This document shows, piece by piece, positions 17,178 to 24,037 of a stretch of DNA of 64,000 nt (position 1 is the stretch's first letter; each line of letters begins with the position of its first letter). The stretch lies in contig NZ_MJAJ01000038.1 of NCBI RefSeq assembly GCF_001746365.1, positions 6-64,005 of the forward strand, in the 5' to 3' direction. Source of the DNA: Streptomyces sp. LUP30. Lineage in GTDB: Bacteria > Actinomycetota > Actinomycetes > Streptomycetales > Streptomycetaceae. The notes under the pieces were generated by a model that saw only the letters and a list, made by a program, of their open reading frames with translations, made no database searches and was not told the origin of the DNA. A program made the position numbers and the translations under genes.

Positions 17178-17237
17178 GCGCCGCGGGCCCGCCCACCGAG
17201 GGGGGACGTCGTCGGACGCGTGGTGCACCCTGGGCGC

Positions 17238-17366
17238 ATGAGCGAACCGACCAGGGTGGCCGCCCCCGGCGACCGCCTCCCGGCCGGCCCGACCGTACGG
17301 GTCGCGGCGCTGGTCCGCCCGGAGTTCCCGAGGGAGATGGAGGCGTTCGCGGTGGTGGGCGGGTGA
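17238..17366 (+). CDS. Possible small ORF (42 residues) coupled to a GNAT gene
   Basis: An ATG-started frame encoding 42 residues (begins MSEPTRVAAPGDRLPAG, ends EMEAFAVVGG). Its TGA overlaps the GTG start of the acetyltransferase as GTGA, the arrangement used for translational coupling elsewhere in this window. There is no clear ribosome binding site before its ATG, and no family is recognised. It could be a real small protein, a coupling leader, or the remnant of a longer gene. Confidence 0.4.
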   Translation: MSEPTRVAAPGDRLPAGPTVRVAALVRPEFPREMEAFAVVGG

Positions 17367-17920
17367 CCGCGGCTGCGGCCCCGCTGGTACGGGAGATGGC
17401 GCTCGCGGACGTCGAGCGCGTCTCGGAGATCCGCGTGCGCGGCCGGCAGTGGGCCTACCGCGGGCTGATGCCGCAGGCGTACCTGGACGCGCTGAGCGTC
17501 GCCGAGGACGCCGAGCGCCGCCGGGCAGGTTTCGGGAAGGGCGGGCCCGGCGTGGTGAACCTGGTCGCCGAGCGGGCCGGGACAGTGGTGGGCCGGGCCG
17601 CCCAGGGCCCTGACCGGGACGGCGAAGTCCTCATGGGTGACGCCGAGTTGTACGCGCTCTATGTGTCCGTCGAGCACATCGGCACCGGCGTCGGGCGCGC
17701 GCTCCTGGAGGAGGCGGCACGGCGGGCCGAGGCCCTAAGGCACCCCGGCATGCGGCTCTGGGTGCTCAAGGACAACGTCCCGGCCCGCCGCTTCTACGCC
17801 CGTGCCGGCTTCCACGCGGACGGCGCCGAGGAGCCCTTCGAGGTGGCGGGCGTCGCCGTGCCCGAGGTGCGCCATCGGGGACGCCTGCCCCTGGGCGGCG
17901 CGTTCCGTGCGGCGCTCTGA
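17363..17920 (+). CDS. GNAT family N-acetyltransferase
   Basis: A 185-residue protein. The acetyl-CoA binding motif is VSVEHIGTGVGRALLEEAAR, a variant of the Q/RxxGxG/A loop with 'GTGVGRALL'. It is followed by MRLWVLKDNVPARRFYARAGF, the standard 'N..A..fYe..GF' C-terminal signature. The start region VREMALADVERVSEIRVRG is typical of ribosomal-protein-like or small-molecule acetyltransferases. The GTG start at 17363 overlaps the stop of the small upstream ORF. A residual 'GL.P...LD.L' segment (YRGLMPQAYLDALS) is common in Streptomyces GNATs of unknown substrate. Confidence 0.85.
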   Translation: MTAAAAPLVREMALADVERVSEIRVRGRQWAYRGLMPQAYLDALSVAEDAERRRAGFGKGGPGVVNLVAERAGTVVGRAAQGPDRDGEVLMGDAELYALYVSVEHIGTGVGRALLEEAARRAEALRHPGMRLWVLKDNVPARRFYARAGFHADGAEEPFEVAGVAVPEVRHRGRLPLGGAFRAAL

Positions 17921-17927
17921 GGGTGTG

Positions 17928-18503
17928 TCACCGCTGCCGGGGGATCCGCGCGAGGGCGTGCACGGCGGCCTGCGCGAGCACCGGGTGGGCCAGGGCGTCG
18001 TTCAGCACCGGCCGGGCCCGGCCGTCGCCCAGCGTGCCCAGCCCCTCGACGCAGGCGAGGGCCACCCGGCGGTAGGGGTCGTGCGGCCGCAGCCGCCGCT
18101 GCAGTGTCGTGATCAGCGCGGGCACCGACTCGGGCGCGCGCAGCTCCACCAGCAGCCGGACGGGATGCAGCGCGTAGGCGACCCGCAGTTCGTTGGTGGC
18201 CAGGGCGGCCGCGGCGCGGGCGGTGCGGGGGTCGCCGAGGCGGGCGAGCGCGTGGGCGGCGGAGGCGCAGCGCGGAGGGTCCCGGTGGTTGAGCAGCAGG
18301 ACGAGCGTCTCGAAGGCGCGCCGGTCCCCGGCGAGTCCGAGCCGGAACGCGGCCAGTTCCCTGGCCCACAGGGGCTGTCCCGGCTCGGTGAGCAGGTCCG
18401 CCAGTTCGTCGGTGTCCGCGGCGCCCGCCAGCCGCTCGTACGCGGGCGTCGCGCCGGACTCGCGCCGTAAGCGCTCCGTGAGGGATCGCAACTCTTCGTC
18501 CAT
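17928..18503 (-). CDS. HEAT-repeat domain protein
   Basis: A 191-residue, almost all-helical protein. Repeated helix pairs include ELAAFRLGLAGDRRAFETLV, SAAHALARLGDPRTARAAAA and LACVEGLGTLGDGRARPVL, each with the 'A...L..lgd..a...L' spacing of HEAT/PBS-lyase repeats. It has no catalytic motif, signal peptide or membrane helix, so a protein-binding scaffold is the best guess. It is convergent with the preceding GNAT (7 bases apart) and divergent from the sigma-like cassette. Streptomyces homologues have at times been labelled adenylosuccinate lyase; nothing in the sequence supports that. Confidence 0.75.
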   Translation of the reverse strand: MDEELRSLTERLRRESGATPAYERLAGAADTDELADLLTEPGQPLWARELAAFRLGLAGDRRAFETLVLLLNHRDPPRCASAAHALARLGDPRTARAAAALATNELRVAYALHPVRLLVELRAPESVPALITTLQRRLRPHDPYRRVALACVEGLGTLGDGRARPVLNDALAHPVLAQAAVHALARIPRQR

Positions 18504-19014
18504 GTGCCGAGCCTAGGACAGGCTCCGGGGGCGTACGGCGCGCAGCGGCGCACGGGAGCACAACCGGGCGCACGACCCGTGCCGCCGCCGACGCCGGGAA
18601 GACCGCGCAAACGCACGCTTCGTCCCGCTCGGGACCGCTTCGGCCCAGGCCGGGCCCACGGCGTTCCCGGCCGGTGACGTGCGGCGATGACCGGCGCCCG
18701 GGACGGCTGAGGCGAGCACGGAGGGCGCCTTCGATCAGTGGCGGTCAGGTTCGGCCGTCCGGAGATCAAGTTCGTTCGCTATAGCGAATTCAACGAGCGG
18801 AAAGGGGTGGCTACGAGCATCAGTACTATCCCCGTTCAACAGTGCGGCGGGAACGTTGCTACTGATAAGTAACGCGTCGTCAGGTGGTGTCCGGGCGCCC
18901 AGGAAAGGGTCCCGGGACACCCCCCTGATGATGTGACCCATCGATGCGAGCCGATGAGCTCCTGCACCGAGGCGCCGGCGGCGCCATCGTTTTGTCCGAA
19001 GGGCCCTGAACAAA
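18504..19014. other. Divergent intergenic region between the HEAT gene and the sigma-like cassette
   Basis: 511 bases with no credible gene. The half next to the cassette (18760-18890) is noticeably less GC-rich than the surroundings. It holds the 14-bp palindrome at 18775-18788 and a GGGAAC at 18849-18854 that resembles an ECF sigma -35, but a CGTC follows only after about 20 bases, too far for a normal -10. Confidence 0.5.
18775..18788. promoter_or_regulatory. Perfect 14-bp palindrome upstream of the sigma-like cassette
   Basis: TTCGCTATAGCGAA reads the same on both strands and lies in a low-GC patch 226 bases upstream of the first cassette gene. The size and AT-rich centre suit a dimeric repressor (IclR- or GntR-type sites look like this). 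Which of the two divergent genes it controls is open. Confidence 0.55.
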
Positions 19015-19584
19015 ATGAGTCCTACTTTGACACTCGACCCGTCCCACCACACGGAACTGATACGCAGTCTGTTCCACAAGGTGCAGTTCGACACGTTCGA
19101 GGCCTACGACGACCCTCGCTGCAACGTCACGGCCCTCACCCAGGAGGCGTTCACCAGGACGCTGCCCCTCCTGCCTGCCGGGACCGGCGTGCAGGAGGCG
19201 TACGAGCGGCTGATGGACGTGAGCATGCAGCTCGCGGCCGACGACCTGAGGGCGCGTCAGGACTGCTGCGGTCCGTGCGAGATCCACCTGGTCCCGCTCG
19301 TCTCGCTCTACGGCTTCCGGTTCGGTGAGGTGGACGACGGGTTCCAGCCGTGGCTGGCCGCGGTCGACGCCCTCCCGCAGCCGGACCGGGCGGTCTACCG
19401 GCTGATCGCCTTCCACGGGTGGACCAACGCCAGGACCGCCGAGGTGCTCGGCCACTCCCAGGGCTGGAGCAGCAAGGTCATGAGCCGGGCCAGGGCCCGT
19501 CTGACATCCGCCGGCGTCTGTGTGGAGGAGCTCCAGAGGGGCTTCTTCGACGTGGAGATCCACAGAAGGAAGGAGAAGCCATGA
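19015..19584 (+). CDS. Sigma-region-4-like helix-turn-helix protein of unknown role
   Basis: A 189-residue protein. The C-terminal part, LPQPDRAVYRLIAFHGWTNA (residues ~122-141) then RTAEVLGHSQGWSSKVMSRA (about 142-161), has the layout of sigma-70 region 4: 'LP...R.v..L..f.g.t..e.A..lg.s...v...l.rAr..L'. The N-terminal ~110 residues do not show a recognisable region 2, although 'TQEAFTRTL' is faintly like the sigma 'TQEVF.ra' segment. A cluster 'QDCCGPCEIH' near residue 84 is unusual. It may be a degenerate ECF factor or a region-4-only regulator. Its stop overlaps the next start (ATGA). Confidence 0.65.
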   Translation: MSPTLTLDPSHHTELIRSLFHKVQFDTFEAYDDPRCNVTALTQEAFTRTLPLLPAGTGVQEAYERLMDVSMQLAADDLRARQDCCGPCEIHLVPLVSLYGFRFGEVDDGFQPWLAAVDALPQPDRAVYRLIAFHGWTNARTAEVLGHSQGWSSKVMSRARARLTSAGVCVEELQRGFFDVEIHRRKEKP

Positions 19585-20039
19585 CCCATCCGACGGCGTA
19601 CCGCCGCAAGGCGCGTCTGATCGACCATGCCGCTCCGCCCACTCCCCAGGAGTGGCTGGAGCACGATGCCCGGTACCTCGAGGACATCACGGCCGAGATC
19701 GGCCGCAGGGCAGCCGGCGGCGACCCCGCCGCCGCGCCCTGGGCGTCGCCGCTCTACTTCGACGCGACCGCGCGCGCGGAGTCCGTCACGGGACGCGCTC
19801 TGCTCGCCCTGCGGCACCTGTCCGGCGAGGCGGTCGCCCGCCTGGTCCTGCTCGGCCGGGTGCTCCACGGGGAGCGCACCCGGCCCGCTGCCGACCCGGC
19901 GGCGGAACGGCAGCCGGAGAACGACCGAGGCGGCCAGGAGGGGCGCGTCCGCCGCAAGGAGGGCAGCGTCAGCCCGCCCGCCCGCGGCGGCCGGCCCATC
20001 GTGGCGCAGCTGGACGGCGCGGAGGCGCTGGCCGGCTGA
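19581..20039 (+). CDS. Hypothetical protein coupled to the sigma-like gene
   Basis: A 152-residue protein I do not recognise. It starts inside the stop of the preceding gene (ATGA) with AAGGAG upstream, so translation is coupled. Residues ~20-100 look ordered and helical (PTPQEWLEHDARYLEDITAE, then LLALRHLSGEAVARLVLLGR); residues ~100-140 are Arg/Glu/Pro-rich and probably disordered. No signal peptide or membrane helix. Coupling to a sigma-like protein suggests a partner role, for example an anti-sigma or accessory factor, but this is inference from position only. Confidence 0.6.
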   Translation: MTHPTAYRRKARLIDHAAPPTPQEWLEHDARYLEDITAEIGRRAAGGDPAAAPWASPLYFDATARAESVTGRALLALRHLSGEAVARLVLLGRVLHGERTRPAADPAAERQPENDRGGQEGRVRRKEGSVSPPARGGRPIVAQLDGAEALAG

Positions 20040-20199
20040 CGCGCCGAACAGCCGCCGCTCCCCCGGCTCCGGCCCGAGGAGCGGCGGCACCCGGCGCACC
20101 GCCCCCGCACCCACGCCCGGGACCGCGCCCCGGCGCACCCCGCACGTCGCCCCCCACCGCATCACCCCGCCCCCGCCCGAGAACGGAACGAGCACGACG

Positions 20200-20493
20200 A
20201 TGGCGACTCACGGCACCCCCGCGGAGAAGAACACCGCGCACGACACACCCGACGTCCGCACGGAACGCCGCCGGCTCCTCGCCCTGCGGACGGTCATCCG
20301 TCTCCTGGTGGCGGGCTGCCTCGCCGCGGTCGGCGTGGCCGTCTGGCAACTGCCCGGCCACCCCGTGCTCGCCGGCGTGTACGTCGGACTGGCCTCGGTG
20401 TGCGTGGCCGGGATCGGCGTGTGCGTGACGCTGTATCTGTACCTGCGCCGCGACGGCGCCCGGGGTGCGGCCGCCTCGGAGCCCGACGCGTGA
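20200..20493 (+). CDS. Small two-helix membrane protein
   Basis: A 97-residue protein. A charged, Thr/His-rich N-terminus (residues 1-30) is followed by two membrane helices at about residues 32-50 (VIRLLVAGCLAAVGVAVW) and 56-80 (VLAGVYVGLASVCVAGIGVC), then a short basic-to-acidic tail. No family is recognised. It is 160 bases downstream of the coupled pair and on the same strand; the gap holds no gene. It may be the membrane component of the same cassette, but a separate unit is equally possible. Confidence 0.6.
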   Translation: MATHGTPAEKNTAHDTPDVRTERRRLLALRTVIRLLVAGCLAAVGVAVWQLPGHPVLAGVYVGLASVCVAGIGVCVTLYLYLRRDGARGAAASEPDA

Positions 20494-20529
20494 CCCGGTG
20501 CGGAACACGTCACAGAACAAGGGCTGGCG

Positions 20530-20563
20530 CGCTCGTTACCCACCGGTTAACCTCATACGAGCG
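20530..20563. promoter_or_regulatory. Inverted repeat enclosing a GGTTAACC palindrome
   Basis: CGCTCGT at 20530-20536 and ACGAGCG at 20557-20563 are perfect complements; between them lies the 8-bp palindrome GGTTAACC (20545-20552). The arrangement is about 300 bases upstream of the dehydrogenase start and could be an operator of the pathway regulator encoded at 22798, or a hairpin. Confidence 0.45.
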
Positions 20564-20627
20564 AGTCACCCCCTCGCAGTACCTCCTCGTGGCGGCCTGG
20601 TGACGCAGTCGCCGCGAGATGTCGGTT

Positions 20628-20644
20628 CGGTACCACGTGTACCG
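20628..20644. promoter_or_regulatory. Inverted repeat CGGTAC-N5-GTACCG
   Basis: Perfect 6-bp arms with the spacer CACGT, about 210 bases upstream of the dehydrogenase start codon. Possible dimer-binding site; no known regulator consensus is recognised. Confidence 0.4.
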
Positions 20645-20855
20645 CTGTACGACCCGGCCACGGGACAGGGCCGGTCGGATCCGCCGTTCGTCTCCGGGCG
20701 TGTGCACGCCCACGGCGACGGCACCGGGCGTGTGCGCTCGCAGCCCGCCAACACCCGCATCCTTCCGTGCACCCGGTGCGCCCGGGCCTCGCAGAGGTCT
20801 CTCCGGCGCACCCGGGCGCGTTTCCCGTCGTCACCCTCATTCCTGGAGTCCCGCG

Positions 20856-22661
20856 ATGGCCGCTCCCCTGTCCGACACCCCTCTGTCCCCGCTCCGGACG
20901 ATCGCCGTCATCGGCCTCGGCACCATGGGCACCGGCATCGCCGAGGTCCTCGCCAAGGCCGGCCGTGAGGTGATCGGCGTCGACGTCAGCGAGGCCCAGG
21001 CCGCGCGGTCCCTCGCCGCGCTGGAGACCTCCACCGCCCGCGCCGTGCAGCGCGGGCGGCTCACCGAGGAGCAACGCACGGCCGTCCTGGGCCGCGTCCG
21101 CGTCTCCACCGACCTGGGCACGGCCGCCGACGCCGACCTGGTCATCGAGGTGGCACCCGAGTCGTACGAGATCAAGCAGCAGATCTTCCGCGAGCTGGAC
21201 TCGGTCGTGCGGCCCGAGACCATCCTGGCCACCGGCACCAACGCGCTGTCCGTCACCCGTCTCGCCGCCGAATCGGCCCGCCCGGAGCGGGTGCTGGGCC
21301 TGCACTTCTTCAACCCGGCGCCGGCCATGAAGCTGGTCGAGGTGGTCTCCTCGGTGCTGACCGCGCCGGCCGCCGTCGCCGCCGTCACCGAGCTGGCCCT
21401 CGACCTCGGCAAGGAACCCGTCGCGGTGGGCGACCGGCCCGGCTTCGTCGCCGACGGCCTGCTGTTCGGCTACCTCAACCAGGCGGCCGCGATGTACGAG
21501 GCCCGCTACGCCTCCCGCGAGGACATCGACGCCGCGATGCGGCTGGGCTGCGGACTGCCGATGGGTCCGCTCGCGCTGCTGGACCTGATCGGCGTGGACA
21601 CCGCCCGCACGGTCCTGGAGGCCATGTACGCCGAGTCCCACGACCGGCTGCACGCCCCCGCACCCATCCTCAAGCAGCTCAGCGAGGCCGGCCTGACGGG
21701 CCGTAAGTCGGGACGCGGCTTCTACACCTACGACGCCCCCGGCAGCGCGACGGTCGTCCCGGACGCGCTGACTCCCCTGTCCGGCGGAGCCGGGACCGTG
21801 GGCCGCCCGGTCGCCTCGGTCGGGGTCGCGGGCTCCGGCACCATGGCCTCCGGCATCGCCGAGGTCTTCGCCAAGGCCGGATACGACGTCGTCCTCGCCG
21901 CCCGCAGCGAGGAGAAGGCGCAGACCGCCAAGGCCCGCATCGGCAAGTCGCTCTCCCGCTCGGTCGACAAGGGCCGGCTGACCGCGGAGGCCGCCGCCCA
22001 GATCCTGGACCGGATCACTCCGGCCGGCTCCTACGACGCGTTCGCCGACGTCGACCTCGCCCTGGAGGCGGTCGCCGAGGACCTGGAGGTCAAGCAGCAG
22101 CTGTTCGCGACCCTGGACAAGGTCTGCAAGCCCGGCGCGGTCCTCGCCACGACGACCTCCTCGCTGCCGGTCGTCGCCTGCGCCCGCGCCACCTCGCGCC
22201 CACAGGACGTGATCGGCATGCACTTCTTCAACCCGGCGCCGGCGATGAAGCTGGTCGAGGTGGTCCGCACGGTGCTCACGGCCGAGGACGTCCACGCCAC
22301 GGTCCGCGAGGTGTGCGTGCGGATCAAGAAGCACGCCGTCGACTGCGGGGACCGCGCGGGCTTCATCGTGAACGCGCTCCTCTTCCCGTACCTCAACAAC
22401 GCGATCAAGATGGTGCAGGAGCACTACGCGACCCTCGACGACATCGACGCGGCGATGAAGCTGGGCGGCGGCTACCCGATGGGCCCCTTCGAGCTGCTGG
22501 ACGTCGTCGGACTCGACGTCTCGCTCGCGATCGAGAAGGTCCTGCACCGCGAGTTCCGCGACCCGGGACTGGCTCCGGCCCCGCTCCTGGAGCACCTGGT
22601 GGCCGCGGGCTGCCTCGGCCGCAAGACCGGCCGTGGCTTCCGCGAATATGCCCGCCGCTGA
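20856..22661 (+). CDS. Duplicated-domain 3-hydroxybutyryl-CoA dehydrogenase
   Basis: A 601-residue protein made of two complete 3-hydroxyacyl-CoA dehydrogenase units in tandem. Each has its own NAD(P)-binding loop (VIGLGTMGTGIAEVLAKAG near residue 15; GVAGSGTMASGIAEVFAKAG near 325), the active-site His segment (LGLHFFNPAPAMKLVEVV and IGMHFFNPAPAMKLVEVV) and a C-terminal 'GRKSGRGFY'/'GRKTGRGF' end. In this pathway it reduces acetoacetyl-CoA to 3-hydroxybutyryl-CoA. Typical bacterial HbdA is ~285 residues, so this is an in-frame duplication; no crotonase domain is present. The ATG at 20856 has GGAG upstream. It is followed after 136 bases by the TetR gene and then the ethylmalonyl-CoA operon. 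Confidence 0.9.
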   Translation: MAAPLSDTPLSPLRTIAVIGLGTMGTGIAEVLAKAGREVIGVDVSEAQAARSLAALETSTARAVQRGRLTEEQRTAVLGRVRVSTDLGTAADADLVIEVAPESYEIKQQIFRELDSVVRPETILATGTNALSVTRLAAESARPERVLGLHFFNPAPAMKLVEVVSSVLTAPAAVAAVTELALDLGKEPVAVGDRPGFVADGLLFGYLNQAAAMYEARYASREDIDAAMRLGCGLPMGPLALLDLIGVDTARTVLEAMYAESHDRLHAPAPILKQLSEAGLTGRKSGRGFYTYDAPGSATVVPDALTPLSGGAGTVGRPVASVGVAGSGTMASGIAEVFAKAGYDVVLAARSEEKAQTAKARIGKSLSRSVDKGRLTAEAAAQILDRITPAGSYDAFADVDLALEAVAEDLEVKQQLFATLDKVCKPGAVLATTTSSLPVVACARATSRPQDVIGMHFFNPAPAMKLVEVVRTVLTAEDVHATVREVCVRIKKHAVDCGDRAGFIVNALLFPYLNNAIKMVQEHYATLDDIDAAMKLGGGYPMGPFELLDVVGLDVSLAIEKVLHREFRDPGLAPAPLLEHLVAAGCLGRKTGRGFREYARR

Positions 22662-22797
22662 CGGGCCCGGCGACCGCCGCCCGGCGCGCGGGGACTGGGG
22701 CGGGCTGCTCGGGCCCGCCGGCCGGTCCCCGTCCGCCGGGGCCGGGGCAGGACCCGGACCTGCGCACCGAGCTGCGCACATGCAGTACGTTCAGGTC

Positions 22798-23613
22798 ATG
22801 TCCCAGCCCGCCAGGTCCTCACGCACACCCGTCACGCCCGACGCGCCCGAGAGCGCCGCGGGCGGCCGCGCGGCCGCCCAGCGGCTCAAGATGCGCCGAG
22901 AACTGGCGGCCGCGGCCATGGAGCTGTTCTCGACCAAGGGCTACGAGGCGACCACGGTCGACGAGATCGCGGCCGCGGCCGGGGTCGCCCGCCGCACCTT
23001 CTTCCGTCACTTCCGCTCCAAGGAAGAGGCGATCTTCCCCGACCACGACGACACCCTGATCCGGGCGGAGGCCGTCCTCAACGCGGCCCCCGCGCACGAG
23101 CACCCGCTCGACACGGTGTGCCGTGGCATCAAGGAGGTCATGAAGATGTACGCGGCCCGGCCGGAGATCTCGGTCGCCCGCTACAAGCTGACGCGCGAGG
23201 TGCCCACCCTGCGCGAGGCGGAGATCGCGTCGGTGGCCCGCTACGAGCGTCTCTTCACCCGCTACCTGCTCGGCCACTTCGACGAGCACGCGCACGACGA
23301 CGACGCCAACGACGACCCGCTGCTGGCCGAGGTCGCCGCGTCCGCCGTGGTCACCGCCCACAACCACGTGCTGCGGCGCTGGCTCAGGGCGGGCGGACAG
23401 GGCGACGTCGAGGCCCAGCTCGACCACGCCTTCGCGATCGTCCGCCGCACCTTCGGCACGGGCATCGGGGCCGGGCGCAGCGGCGCGGGCGCCCCGCAGC
23501 CCGCTCCCGCGGCGGTCTCCGCGCAGGGCGAGGTGCTGGTGACGGTCGCCCGGACCGACGCCTCGTTGGACGAGGTCATGCGCACCATCGAGCAGGCGCT
23601 CAAGGAGCGCTGA
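22798..23613 (+). CDS. TetR family transcriptional regulator of the ethylmalonyl-CoA cluster
   Basis: A 271-residue regulator. The N-terminal helix-turn-helix is clear: AAAMELFSTKGYEATTVDEI (about residues 38-57) then AAAAGVARRTFFRHFRSKEE (58-77). The ligand domain follows, with HEHPLDTVCRGIKEVMK and a His/Asp-rich loop DEHAHDDDANDDP near residue 165. A ~40-residue C-terminal extension (VLVTVARTDASLDEVMRTI) is longer than usual. The ATG at 22798 follows TACGTT about ten bases before, compatible with a leaderless transcript. Position between the dehydrogenase and ccr suggests it represses one or both, probably responding to an acyl-CoA; this is inference. Confidence 0.9.
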   Translation: MSQPARSSRTPVTPDAPESAAGGRAAAQRLKMRRELAAAAMELFSTKGYEATTVDEIAAAAGVARRTFFRHFRSKEEAIFPDHDDTLIRAEAVLNAAPAHEHPLDTVCRGIKEVMKMYAARPEISVARYKLTREVPTLREAEIASVARYERLFTRYLLGHFDEHAHDDDANDDPLLAEVAASAVVTAHNHVLRRWLRAGGQGDVEAQLDHAFAIVRRTFGTGIGAGRSGAGAPQPAPAAVSAQGEVLVTVARTDASLDEVMRTIEQALKER

Positions 23614-23645
23614 GACCCTCCGCGCTGCTGCTTCCCGCTGTGATG

Positions 23646-23672
23646 ACGGCCACCCCACGGGGTGGCCGTTTT
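23646..23672 (+). terminator. Intrinsic terminator after the TetR gene
   Basis: ACGGCCACCCC and GGGGTGGCCGT form an 11-bp stem with a minimal loop, followed by TTTT at 23669-23672. It stands 33 bases past the TetR stop codon, so ccr is very likely transcribed from its own promoter. Confidence 0.9.
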
Positions 23673-23768
23673 GGCATGTCAGAGCACCTTTTGGCGCGGA
23701 TTTCAGACCGCGTTCGATCGATCATCGCTCATGTGTTACGTAAAGATTTCATCTGAGTGGAAGTTCTG

Positions 23769-23781
23769 GCACTCAGTGCCT
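23769..23781. promoter_or_regulatory. Palindrome GGCACT-C-AGTGCC upstream of ccr
   Basis: A perfect 6-bp inverted repeat with a one-base centre, eight bases from a second palindrome. Candidate operator half of a double site in the ccr control region. It is not a CIRCE element, whose halves are nine bases apart. Confidence 0.5.
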
Positions 23782-23789
23782 TGCGAGGT

Positions 23790-23804
23790 GACACGCGGTG
23801 TCAT
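23790..23804. promoter_or_regulatory. Palindrome TGACAC-GCG-GTGTCA upstream of ccr
   Basis: A perfect 6-bp inverted repeat with a three-base spacer, 233 bases before the ccr start. The pairing with the palindrome at 23769-23781 suggests a two-site operator, possibly for the TetR regulator encoded just upstream. Confidence 0.55.
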
Positions 23805-24037
23805 ACGTTGAAGGTGTCCGGGCGGCCGGCGTGCAGCGACCATACGTACGCCGGCTGTCCCCGCAACCCCATGGATTGCGCGCCCGGACGCCTGCGTCAC
23901 AGGCAACCTCCCGCGCCACAAAGCGCCGCCGAACAGCACACCCGCCGAACCGACGGCACCTTCCATCCCACCCTCAGCAGCACCGTCGTAACCCTCAGCG
24001 CCCCTCCCTCAGGGCGTTCACCGCCGGAGGCAACACC

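Larger units (their letters stand above)
20494..20855. other. Upstream region of the 3-hydroxyacyl-CoA dehydrogenase gene
   Basis: 362 bases with no credible gene; a short open frame across it looks like a shadow. It carries two inverted repeats listed separately, and a GC dip around 20535-20580. It should hold the promoter of the dehydrogenase gene. I could not assign -35/-10 boxes. Confidence 0.45.
23614..24037. other. Intergenic region and leader of ccr
   Basis: 424 bases: a strong terminator for the TetR gene, a low-GC patch with TTACGTAA (23736-23743), two perfect palindromes (listed separately), then ~230 bases of leader before ccr. The open frame running through the leader has no recognisable protein content. 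This is the likely control region of the whole ccr-to-dehydrogenase operon. Confidence 0.55.

Noticed and set aside
18849..18880. ECF sigma promoter before the sigma-like cassette
   Set aside because: GGGAAC is present, but the nearest CGTC is about 20 bases on, longer than the usual 16-17.
23769..23781. HrcA CIRCE element upstream of ccr
   Set aside because: Only the CTGGCACTC half matches; a real CIRCE has the second half nine bases away, and no chaperone gene follows.
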